Notes under the pieces: model-generated
The model's database searches: none
Told to the model about the DNA's origin: nothing
Seen by the model: only the letters and a program-made list of their open reading frames with translations
Shown here: piece by piece, positions 17,836 through 23,982 of the stretch
Position numbering within the stretch: position 1 is the first letter of the stretch
Layout of the letters: every line of letters begins with the position of its first letter
DNA from: Gammaproteobacteria bacterium UBA7449
GTDB taxonomy: Bacteria > Pseudomonadota > Gammaproteobacteria > Pseudomonadales > Pseudohongiellaceae
NCBI GenBank assembly: GCA_002477465.1
Contig: DLPV01000028.1
Location: forward strand, 112,946-139,224
DNA length: 26,279 bases
Direction: 5' to 3'
Translations under genes and position numbers: made by a program

Positions 17836-18291
17836 CTATAGCGCGAGCGTTCTTAATTTCTCTGGTAATTCACCTTCCGTTGAATTCTCTGTTAACCAAT
17901 TGTCTCTCTGCTCAGTCCAGCTGGCTTGATCCCAGATCTCCAGTTTTTTCCCCTGCCCTATCAGGCAAACGTGCTTTTCCAACTGCGCGTACTGCCTTAA
18001 TTCCTGAGGCAACAAAATCCTTCCACTGTTGTCTAATTCAAGGTCATTGGCATGACCGATAAGGAGGTGCTTAACGCGCTGTGACATTGGGTCAAAACTG
18101 GAAAGGGATTCGATTTGCCGCTCAATTTGCTCCCACTCAGCTAGCGGATAGAGAAGCAAGCAACGGTGATTGGTATCTATGGTGACAACCAGATGCCCAG
18201 AACAAGACTTGACCAGCTGCTCGCGATAGCGTGCAGGCATGGCCATTCGCCCTTTTGCGTCCAGGTTGATTGTATTGATGCCGCGAAACAC
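17836..18291 (-). CDS. mraZ: Transcriptional regulator MraZ
   Basis: First gene of the dcw operon. MraZ is an AbrB-fold (double SpoVT-like) ring-forming DNA-binding protein that in E. coli represses its own operon. About 151 residues. The two half-domains are visible: INTINLDAKGRMAMPARYREQL near the N-terminus and LELDNSGRILLPQELRQYA around the middle. The frame opens at a TTG (18303), but GTG 18291 gives the conserved start (M)FRG and has GGGGA 5 to 6 nt upstream. Four GTGG boxes in its leader are the likely autoregulatory operator. Confidence 0.97.
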   Translation of the reverse strand: MFRGINTINLDAKGRMAMPARYREQLVKSCSGHLVVTIDTNHRCLLLYPLAEWEQIERQIESLSSFDPMSQRVKHLLIGHANDLELDNSGRILLPQELRQYAQLEKHVCLIGQGKKLEIWDQASWTEQRDNWLTENSTEGELPEKLRTLAL

Positions 18292-18334
18292 GGTTGTCCC
18301 CAATTATTATGTGTGACTTTTTGTCCGAGGGATT

Positions 18335-18378
18335 CCACTATCCCCCACAATTGAACAAAAAATTCCACTTTTCGCCAC
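18335..18378 (-). promoter_or_regulatory. MraZ operator: four GTGG boxes
   Basis: On the minus strand GTGG occurs at 18378-18375, 18368-18365, 18348-18345 and 18338-18335. Start-to-start distances are 10, 20 and 10 nt, exactly one or two helical turns. Known MraZ sites are TGGG/GTGG-type repeats with a 10-nt period upstream of mraZ. The array is immediately downstream of the -10 element, so bound protein would cover the start point and early transcribed region. Confidence 0.85.
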
Positions 18379-18386
18379 AAAGAAAC

Positions 18387-18415
18387 ACTATAGGCAGACA
18401 TCGGCACCTGCGCAA
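18387..18415 (-). promoter_or_regulatory. Promoter of the dcw operon (Pmra)
   Basis: Sigma70-like: -35 TTGCGC (18415-18410), 17-nt spacer, -10 TATAGT (18392-18387) on the minus strand. The predicted start point is near 18380, giving a leader of about 90 nt to the mraZ GTG that contains all four MraZ boxes. No other good -35/-10 pair was seen between rnpB and mraZ. Confidence 0.75.
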
Positions 18416-18560
18416 GACAATTTATGTATTTTTTTCAAGAATTTACGTGAACATGCCGCTATCAGGAGTAAATCTGCTGCGATCATGCAGGTAATTGGAA
18501 AGGGTAAATCGAGAAATAACAGCCGGATATCAAGGCTATTTAAAGTAATTTCTCAGGTAA

Positions 18561-18589
18561 CCGGCTAGTTTGACGTCGTCAAAAGCCGG
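18561..18589. repeat. Long hairpin downstream of rnpB
   Basis: CCGGCT (18561-18566) pairs with AGCCGG (18584-18589), and TTTGACG (18569-18575) pairs with CGTCAAA (18577-18583) around a single base. Only a 2-nt bulge (AG) interrupts a 13-bp stem. No T-run follows in either direction, so it is not a standard intrinsic terminator. It could be a processing site, a backup terminator for rnpB or a protein site. Confidence 0.6.
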
Positions 18590-18603
18590 GGATCGGGGAA
18601 AAA

Positions 18604-18968
18604 GTGTGAGCCAGCCTGTAAGCCGGGTTCTGTCGAGGACAATTATTCATCTGCAGCCTGCGTCACCGCAGACTTGAAGCGGCCTACCCGAATCCAATGC
18701 GAGCAACACTTTAAGATTCCTATTTGGCCTTGCTCCGGGTGGGGTTTACCTTGCCACGTACTGTTACCAGTCGCGCGGTGCGCTCTTACCGCACCATTTC
18801 ACCCTTACCTGCTCAAAAATGAGCTGGCGGTATGCTTTCTGTTGCACTAGCCGTAGGTTTACACCTCCCAGGCGTTACCTGGCACCCTGCTCTATGGAGC
18901 CCGGACTTTCCTCCCCCTGCTCTCACTCCAAGAGTGAAAACAAACAGCAATTGCCCAGCTGACTCATG
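18604..18968 (-). ncRNA. rnpB: RNase P RNA (class A)
   Basis: Catalytic RNA of RNase P, which matures tRNA 5' ends with the RnpA protein. On the minus strand the conserved blocks occur in order: GAGGAAAGTCCGGGCTCC, GCAGGGTGCCAGGTAACGCC, GCAACAGAAAGCA, AGGGTGAAATGGTGCGGTAA, GAGCGCACC, GGTAAACCCCACCCGGAGCA, AGGCCAAATAGG, then ACAGAACCCGGCTTACAG. The P1 helix pairs TGAGTCAGC at the 5' end (18966-18958) with GCTGGCTCA at the 3' end (18615-18607). A U5 run follows at 18603-18599, which together with P1 probably ends transcription. Ends are accurate to a few nt. Position between rsmI and mraZ matches Pseudomonas. Confidence 0.97.
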
Positions 18969-18971
18969 CAC

Positions 18972-19000
18972 AGCTTAGTGACAAGTTTGCGTCTGCGCAA
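18972..19000 (-). promoter_or_regulatory. rnpB promoter
   Basis: -35 TTGCGC (19000-18995), 17-nt spacer, -10 TAAGCT (18977-18972) on the minus strand. The predicted start is about 18965, matching the first base pair of the P1 helix. It lies immediately before the rsmI stop codon region. The -35 hexamer is identical to that of the mraZ promoter. Confidence 0.65.
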
Positions 19001-19013
19001 TGGGGATTGGTGA

Positions 19014-19940
19014 CTAATCCTGTTTTTTGTCTGATGCCAGCACACGCCGATACAAATCATTTTTTGACACACCCAGAAACGTACTGGTTAAAGCCACTGC
19101 CTTCTTCATCGACATCTCTTCCCGCAGCAGCGCTACCTGCTGCTCGGCTTTGCGCATCTCGGCGTCCTGCCTGCCGACTTCATCACATCCTTCCAGGACT
19201 ATAACGAATTCACCTCGCGAGTGATTACTGTCAGCTGCAAGCCAATGCACCGCAGCAGCAAGCTCACCAGAGAAGTGCTGCTCGAATCTCTTGGTTAGCT
19301 CGCGACCAATAAACACTTTGCGAGATGCCCCGAAATGCGCGAGACACGCCTCCAGCATCACACCGATTCGATGGGGAGCCTCATAGAACACGAGGGTTCG
19401 TTGCTCGGAGACTAAGTCATGCAGACGCTTGTCCCGCTGCCCTGCCTTCGCAGGCAGAAAACCCTCGAACGTAAACCGGTCCGTTGGCAGACCTGCAACA
19501 CATAAAGCAGCGGTTAAAGCAGAGGCACCTGGAATCGGCAATACTTCAATCCCCGCCCGACGCGCCGACTCGACAAGCCCATATCCGGGATCTGACAATA
19601 AGGGTGTGCCAGCATCAGACACCAGGGCAACCGCTTCTCCCCCCTGAATCCTGTCAACAATCCTGCCAATAGCACTGCGATCGCTAAAATCATGGTAAGC
19701 CGTCAAAGGGGTCGAGATGCCGAAATGACTGAGCAGTTTGTGGGTTTGCCTGGTATCTTCAGCGGCCACCAGCTGTACCGACTCAAGAATGTGAATTGCG
19801 CGCGCAGACATATCTCCGAGATTACCAATCGGCGTGGCGACAACGTATAGTGATGCCCTGGTCTTTTCTCCAGACTGTGATTCTGATTTCTGCAAAAAAT
19901 TGCCCGAATAGCTTTCTTGTATTAGTCTTTTTCGATTCAA
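19014..19940 (-). CDS. rsmI: 16S rRNA (cytidine-1402-2'-O)-methyltransferase RsmI
   Basis: SAM-dependent tetrapyrrole-methylase-fold enzyme that 2'-O-methylates C1402 of 16S rRNA, partner of RsmH. Landmarks: LYVVATPIGNLGDMSARA at the start of the domain, VAAEDTRQTHKLLSHFGI, LVSDAGTPLLSDPGYGLV, PIPGASALTAAL, FTFEGFLPAK and REL(T)KRFEQ. The C-terminal MSMKKAVALTSTFLGVSKNDLYR is also typical. There is no ATG before the domain. TTG 19940 has AAGGA 4 nt upstream; TTG 19955 is the other option (313 residues). Either start lies within about 20 nt of the divergent lpoA ATG. Confidence 0.95.
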   Translation of the reverse strand: MNRKRLIQESYSGNFLQKSESQSGEKTRASLYVVATPIGNLGDMSARAIHILESVQLVAAEDTRQTHKLLSHFGISTPLTAYHDFSDRSAIGRIVDRIQGGEAVALVSDAGTPLLSDPGYGLVESARRAGIEVLPIPGASALTAALCVAGLPTDRFTFEGFLPAKAGQRDKRLHDLVSEQRTLVFYEAPHRIGVMLEACLAHFGASRKVFIGRELTKRFEQHFSGELAAAVHWLAADSNHSRGEFVIVLEGCDEVGRQDAEMRKAEQQVALLREEMSMKKAVALTSTFLGVSKNDLYRRVLASDKKQD

Positions 19941-19958
19941 ATCATCCTTCGGCAAACT

Positions 19959-21803
19959 ATGTTACCGCGCTCCACTGTCACAGCTCCATGCAAAGTTTTG
20001 ATGATTGCCCTGCTCACTGGTTGCGGCGCGACTGAGATTTCGGCGCCTCAGCCAGTTACACCAGTAAACACAGCCGTGGTTCAGGCTGAGGCGCTGGTTA
20101 GAGCCGCAGGAGAATCATCGGGTGATTCGGCCGCACGCCTGCTTCTGGAAGCTGCTCAGATTTATTTCGATGAAGCTGACTATTCCGGCGCGCGCAAGCT
20201 GACGAATCGAGTTCAGTCCCCTGCCAGCCTGGCTGCAGAATCGCAGCTGGCCTATGCCTTGTTGCAGGCGAAATTAGCTATGGTTTCAGGCGATTCTGCT
20301 GCGGCCATGCGCTGGCTTACGGGTAACCTGACCCAGAGCATGACCGAGGACAGCCCCAACGCACCCGAGTTTTACACGATGCTGGGCTCCCTGCATGAGG
20401 ACAATAATAATTTGGCTGACGCTATCAATGCTAATGCAATGGCCGCAAGACAAATCAACCATCCGAACGCAGCACAAATTGTCGAGCGCCTTTGGGCGCA
20501 ACTACAGAGTCTCGAAGCAGAAGAACTGGAGCAACTTGCCGCCAGCGCAGACAGTTACCAGCTGCTCGGCTGGATAGAATTGGGCCGGGTTTATCGCGCC
20601 GACGAATTCAATATTCGCAGCCAACTCGATGCCATTGAGCGCTGGCAACAGGTATGGACCAATCACACCGCCGCGCAAATTCTGCCTGCTGATCTGGCCT
20701 CGTTGCAGTCCCTGTGGGATGCCAGACCACGAAGCATCGCCCTGTTGCTGCCGCTACAGCAGACGGCTGGCATCGCTATTCAGGAAGGCTTTCTGAGCGC
20801 GTACTACGAAGCGCTGGCAGTAAGCCGAGAGGTCCCCATCATCTCGGTATATGACACTTCAGGCCTGCTTGATGTGGAGCCTGTCTATCAGGACGCGGTA
20901 GCAGCAGGCGCTAACTTAATCATTGGGCCATTGAATAAAGATCTGGTGAATCAACTCAATTCCGGAGACCGGTTGCCTGTTCCTACCCTGGCGCTGAACT
21001 ACTCGGATTCACCTCAAATCATGACCGGCAATCTGTTTCAATTCGGACTGGCACCGGAGGACGAAATTTCCCAGGCCGCGGCACTCGCCTGGAACAGCGG
21101 GCATCGCCAGGCTGCAATCATCGCGCCGGACACTTTTAATTACGCTCGACTGCGCACCGCATTCGCCAATGCCTGGCAGAATCTGGGTGGCAACGTGGTG
21201 TCCAATGCGACTTACGGTGACACCAACGACTATAGTGATGTGGTTAAACGGCTAATGGCGATTGATTCCAGCGAACAGCGTGCCGCCGACCTGTTGGACC
21301 TCTTACCAAGGACCAACCTCGAATTTACACCCCGTCGCAGGCAAGACATTGACTTCATTTTCCTGGTGGCCAACCCACGTCAGGGCCGGTTAATAAAACC
21401 GACGCTGGCCTTTTACTTTGCGGGTGATATTCCGGTTTATGCCCTACCTTCTATTTTTGATGGCACAATTGATTCAGCCGAGAATCGAGATCTGGAAGGC
21501 ATCTGGTTTACGGATGCTCCGTGGCTACTCGACAGCGCACCCCCACTGCGGCAGCGTGCTGATGCCGAACTGCGGCCGGTACCTGGCCCATTGCAGAGGC
21601 TAAGAGCACTTGGCGTTGACAGTTTTCAACTCTATCCACGCCTGCAACAGTTAGCGAATGCCGAAGTGCCCAGCATACCCGGAACCACCGGCATCCTGAG
21701 TCTTTCAGGCAACCAGCGCATTTATCGAGCGTTAGAAGTTGCCCGCTTCCGAAACGGCAAAGTGGAACTGCAGGCGCTGGATATCTCGGCCAACCTCGAC
21801 TAG
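19959..21803 (+). CDS. lpoA: Outer-membrane lipoprotein LpoA, activator of PBP1A (LppC family)
   Basis: Outer-membrane lipoprotein that reaches through the periplasm to stimulate peptidoglycan synthase PBP1A. 614 residues, somewhat shorter than the E. coli protein. A lipoprotein signal ends at LTGC (Cys22). An N-terminal helical region with TPR-like repeats (about 40-240; ARLLLEAAQIYFDEADYSGA, APEFYTMLGSLHEDNNNLAD) is followed by a periplasmic-binding-protein-like domain. That domain starts at SIALLLPLQQTAGIAIQEGFLSAY and includes LIIGPLNKDLVNQL and DFIFLVANPRQGRLIKP. ATG 19959 has no clear Shine-Dalgarno site. yraN follows after 17 nt. Identification by fold pattern and synteny. Confidence 0.93.
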   Translation: MLPRSTVTAPCKVLMIALLTGCGATEISAPQPVTPVNTAVVQAEALVRAAGESSGDSAARLLLEAAQIYFDEADYSGARKLTNRVQSPASLAAESQLAYALLQAKLAMVSGDSAAAMRWLTGNLTQSMTEDSPNAPEFYTMLGSLHEDNNNLADAINANAMAARQINHPNAAQIVERLWAQLQSLEAEELEQLAASADSYQLLGWIELGRVYRADEFNIRSQLDAIERWQQVWTNHTAAQILPADLASLQSLWDARPRSIALLLPLQQTAGIAIQEGFLSAYYEALAVSREVPIISVYDTSGLLDVEPVYQDAVAAGANLIIGPLNKDLVNQLNSGDRLPVPTLALNYSDSPQIMTGNLFQFGLAPEDEISQAAALAWNSGHRQAAIIAPDTFNYARLRTAFANAWQNLGGNVVSNATYGDTNDYSDVVKRLMAIDSSEQRAADLLDLLPRTNLEFTPRRRQDIDFIFLVANPRQGRLIKPTLAFYFAGDIPVYALPSIFDGTIDSAENRDLEGIWFTDAPWLLDSAPPLRQRADAELRPVPGPLQRLRALGVDSFQLYPRLQQLANAEVPSIPGTTGILSLSGNQRIYRALEVARFRNGKVELQALDISANLD

Positions 21804-21820
21804 TGCTTCCCAGGCTCTAA

Positions 21821-22183
21821 ATGCTCAAAGCCCAACTAGGTAAACTTGCAGAGCCTGAGGCAACACGCTATCTGGAATCCCAGGGTCTGCGCATGTTTGT
21901 CAGCAATTTCTCCTGCAAGTTTGGAGAAATAGATCTGATCATGACAGCGAATGCACAGACACTGCTGTTTGTTGAGGTCAGGTCCCGATGCGAGCAGGTT
22001 TATGGCTCTGCGCTTGATACAGTAACCGCTGGCAAGCAAGCTAAACTCAAGCGCACGGCAGAACTTTTTCTCCTGGCGCGCCCGCGATATCAACACTTTA
22101 ATTGTCGCTTCGATGTGGTGGGTATACAAACCAACAGCAAGCATCCAGAGCGGATTACCTGGATTCGCAATGCATTTGAATGA
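21821..22183 (+). CDS. yraN: UPF0102 family protein YraN
   Basis: Small restriction-endonuclease-like (PD-(D/E)XK fold) protein of unsettled function. 120 residues, normal length. Motifs: LGKLAEPEATRYLESQGLR, GEIDLIM (the acidic active-site strand), LLFVEVRSR (the E-x-K position reads E-V-R, as in other YraN proteins), VTAGKQAKLKRTAELFL and CRFDVVGI, ending in ITWIRNAF. ATG 21821 has CAGG 6 nt upstream and sits 17 nt after lpoA, so it is probably cotranscribed with it. Confidence 0.95.
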   Translation: MLKAQLGKLAEPEATRYLESQGLRMFVSNFSCKFGEIDLIMTANAQTLLFVEVRSRCEQVYGSALDTVTAGKQAKLKRTAELFLLARPRYQHFNCRFDVVGIQTNSKHPERITWIRNAFE

Positions 22184-22226
22184 AACTATTCCTGTATTTA
22201 ACAGTCTACGATTGCAGCAATACCCT

Positions 22227-22256
22227 GTAACAGTCGGGTGAAACCTGCCGATATAA
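22227..22256 (+). promoter_or_regulatory. Possible promoter for gmhA-dolP
   Basis: In the 133-nt gap between yraN and gmhA, TAACAG (22227-22232) and TATAAG (22251-22256) are 18 nt apart. The -35 match is weak. I saw no clear sigmaE-type element, although dolP is sigmaE-dependent in E. coli. Confidence 0.25.
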
Positions 22257-22316
22257 GATACACCTAAGTCGCATGCAAGTGGCTCCTTAAACTTTCAGCA
22301 TTTGAAGAGCATATAG

Positions 22317-22913
22317 ATGGATTTACAGGACCGTATACTCGGCCATTTTTTAGAGAGCATCGAAACCAAGCAGAAAGCGGCCGGAGATCTGGTTGCTGTC
22401 ATCCAGATGGCTGGTGAGGCCATGGTTGGTAGTTTGCTCAACGATGGCAAAATTCTTAGCTGTGGTAATGGTGGGTCTGCGGGTGATGCACAGCATTTTT
22501 CCGCTGAGTTGCTGAATCGATTCGAGAAGGAGCGCCCTGGGCTGCCGGCTATTGCCATTACCACTGACAGTTCAACCTTAACCGCAATCGCCAATGACTA
22601 TAGCTACAACGAGATATTTTCAAAGCAGGTCAGCGCCCTGGGCCAGAGCAATGATGTCCTGCTGGCGATTTCCACTAGCGGGAATTCGGCGAATGTAATG
22701 GAAGCCATGAAGGCGGCTCACGAAAGGGACATGAAGATAGTCGCGCTTACCGGTCGTGATGGTGGCGCCATGGCAGACCTTTTATCAGCGGAAGACATTG
22801 AAATTCGGGTGCCTGCGGATCGAACGGCTCGAATACAGGAGGTTCACCTGGTAGTGATTCACTGCCTTTGTGATTACATTGATACTAAACTATTCGGAGG
22901 AGATGACGCATGA
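22317..22913 (+). CDS. gmhA: SIS-domain phosphoheptose isomerase GmhA (DiaA position)
   Basis: SIS-fold enzyme converting sedoheptulose 7-phosphate to D-glycero-manno-heptose 7-phosphate for LPS inner core. 198 residues. The sugar-phosphate loop KILSCGNGGSAGDAQHFSAEL and LLAISTSGNSANV are intact. The catalytic/zinc residues of GmhA are all present: His60, Glu64, Gln174 and His182 (RIQEVHLVVIH). E. coli DiaA, which occupies the same yraN-adjacent position, lacks the glutamate and the last histidine (recalled sequence). The closest protein I recall is P. aeruginosa GmhA at the same locus. A DiaA-like role in replication initiation cannot be excluded. The stop overlaps dolP as ATGA. Confidence 0.88.
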   Translation: MDLQDRILGHFLESIETKQKAAGDLVAVIQMAGEAMVGSLLNDGKILSCGNGGSAGDAQHFSAELLNRFEKERPGLPAIAITTDSSTLTAIANDYSYNEIFSKQVSALGQSNDVLLAISTSGNSANVMEAMKAAHERDMKIVALTGRDGGAMADLLSAEDIEIRVPADRTARIQEVHLVVIHCLCDYIDTKLFGGDDA

Positions 22914-23485
22914 ATCTGAATTCAGCAATACTGCTGTTACTAGCACTAGCGATGTCCTCGTGCACAACGATTTTAACCGCAACAACTGGCGACCAGGGCA
23001 TACAGGAAGACCCCACTGAAAGAACCACCGGCACCATAATAGAAGATGAAATAATCGAGACCAAAATCGCGGTGAATTTACGCTCGCAAGAGCCGGCACT
23101 GAAGGAATTCAATATTGATGTGATCAGCCATAACGGCGTAGTCCTGCTAGTCGGTCAGGTTGAATCAGACTCTTTGCGGGCCCGCGCAACTGAGATCGCG
23201 AGCCAGGCAAGCGTCAAGATTAAGCGTATTCATAATGAACTGGAGGTAGCAGGCAAGACCAGCTTACTGGCTCGCAGCAACGATACGTGGATTGCCACCA
23301 AAGTTCGCACACTCATGCTCACCAATAGCAATGTTCCTTCTGATCAGGTCAAAGTCGTTACCGAGAACGGCGCTGTTTATTTAATGGGCATGATCAGTCA
23401 GGTGGATGGTGACAGCGCGGCCAACCTGGCGCGCAATGTATCCGGCGTCACCAAAGTGGTGAAGGTATTCGAATACATCAATTAG
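22910..23485 (+). CDS. dolP: BON-domain outer-membrane lipoprotein DolP (YraP)
   Basis: Outer-membrane lipoprotein that binds anionic phospholipid and supports envelope integrity and BAM function. 191 residues, the same length as in E. coli. The lipoprotein signal ends at MSSC (Cys18). Two BON domains follow: the first around IIETKIAVNLRS to IKRIHNELEV (about 48-112), the second from SNDTWIATKVRTLML to VVKVFEYI (about 121-190), with TENGAVYLMG. The ATG overlaps the gmhA TGA, with a strong GGAGGAG 7 nt upstream. A strong terminator hairpin follows at 23515. Confidence 0.95.
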   Translation: MNLNSAILLLLALAMSSCTTILTATTGDQGIQEDPTERTTGTIIEDEIIETKIAVNLRSQEPALKEFNIDVISHNGVVLLVGQVESDSLRARATEIASQASVKIKRIHNELEVAGKTSLLARSNDTWIATKVRTLMLTNSNVPSDQVKVVTENGAVYLMGMISQVDGDSAANLARNVSGVTKVVKVFEYIN

Positions 23486-23498
23486 GATAAGCGACCAG

Positions 23499-23924
23499 CT
23501 ATTTTACTAATCTTAAAGGAGGCTTGATGCCTCCTTTTTTTGGCTCTGGAGGTTCGGGTTGAGGTGAATCCGGGCCAGCGTCATCAGGGCCGGAAGGTTC
23601 GGGGGGCGAGATGCTTGGATCGAATATCATTCCCTGACCGTTTTCTTTGGCATAGATTCCACATACCGCAGTAATGGGCACAAAGACTCGCTTTGGGATA
23701 CCAGCAAAGCGCCCTTCGAAATCCAGTCGATCATTACCTAGCTGCAAATCGGTTACGGCCACGGGCGAAATATTTAGTACGATTTGTCCGTCTCGAACAT
23801 GCTCTTGTGGCACTTCAACGCCGTCTTCGAAAGCGTTGACGAGTATATAGGGGGTGCAGTTGTTTTCAATGATCCACTCATATAGCGCCCGAATGATATA
23901 GGGGCGGCTGGAAGTCATTGTCAT
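23499..23924 (-). CDS. sspB: ClpXP specificity adaptor SspB
   Basis: Adaptor that captures ssrA-tagged proteins and hands them to ClpXP. About 141 residues from ATG 23924 (ATG 23918 is a near alternative). The folded substrate-binding domain runs from SSRPYIIRALYEWIIENN through HVRDGQIVLNISP, DFEGRFAGIPKRVFVPI and GIYAKENGQGMIF. A proline/acid-rich flexible linker (PPEPSGPDDAGPDSP...) leads to the C-terminal ClpX-binding motif PPLRLVK. The frame extends upstream to 24095 inside sspA, but that extension is not SspB-like. The last codons also form the convergent dolP terminator hairpin. sspA lies 58 nt upstream. Confidence 0.96.
   Translation of the reverse strand: MTMTSSRPYIIRALYEWIIENNCTPYILVNAFEDGVEVPQEHVRDGQIVLNISPVAVTDLQLGNDRLDFEGRFAGIPKRVFVPITAVCGIYAKENGQGMIFDPSISPPEPSGPDDAGPDSPQPEPPEPKKGGIKPPLRLVK
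23515..23541 (+). terminator. Intrinsic terminator of lpoA-yraN-gmhA-dolP, inside sspB
   Basis: AAAGGAGGC (23515-23523) and GCCTCCTTT (23529-23537) form a perfect 9-bp stem with a TTGAT loop. Four more T follow (seven in all including the stem end), ideal for the plus strand. It starts 30 nt after the dolP stop. It is entirely within the sspB coding sequence (KKGGIKPP codons). On the minus strand a TTTAAGATTAG tail follows, so it may also act weakly there. Confidence 0.9.
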
Positions 23925-23982
23925 GGCATGATCACCCTTGGGGTGAAGAAGAAACGAGACTCTGGCCCTGAAGGTGCCAGGT

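Larger units (their letters stand above)
18292..18603. other. mraZ promoter region and rnpB 3' flank
   Basis: 312 nt without a gene I would defend. The left part (18335-18415) holds the mraZ promoter and operator. The right part (18421-18603) is AT-rich and holds two inverted repeats: GAGAAAT/ATTTCTC (18511-18517 and 18548-18554), and the long hairpin at 18561-18589. A 27-codon plus-strand frame (18485-18568) is not supported by anything but an AGGAG 12 nt upstream. Confidence 0.7.

Noticed and set aside
18485..18568. 27-codon basic open frame on the plus strand between mraZ and rnpB
   Set aside because: Only weak support (AGGAG 12 nt upstream). It overlaps two inverted repeats, and no homologue comes to mind.
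19007..19224. Short plus-strand frames opposite the rsmI end
   Set aside because: They are shadows of rsmI, with no supporting signals.
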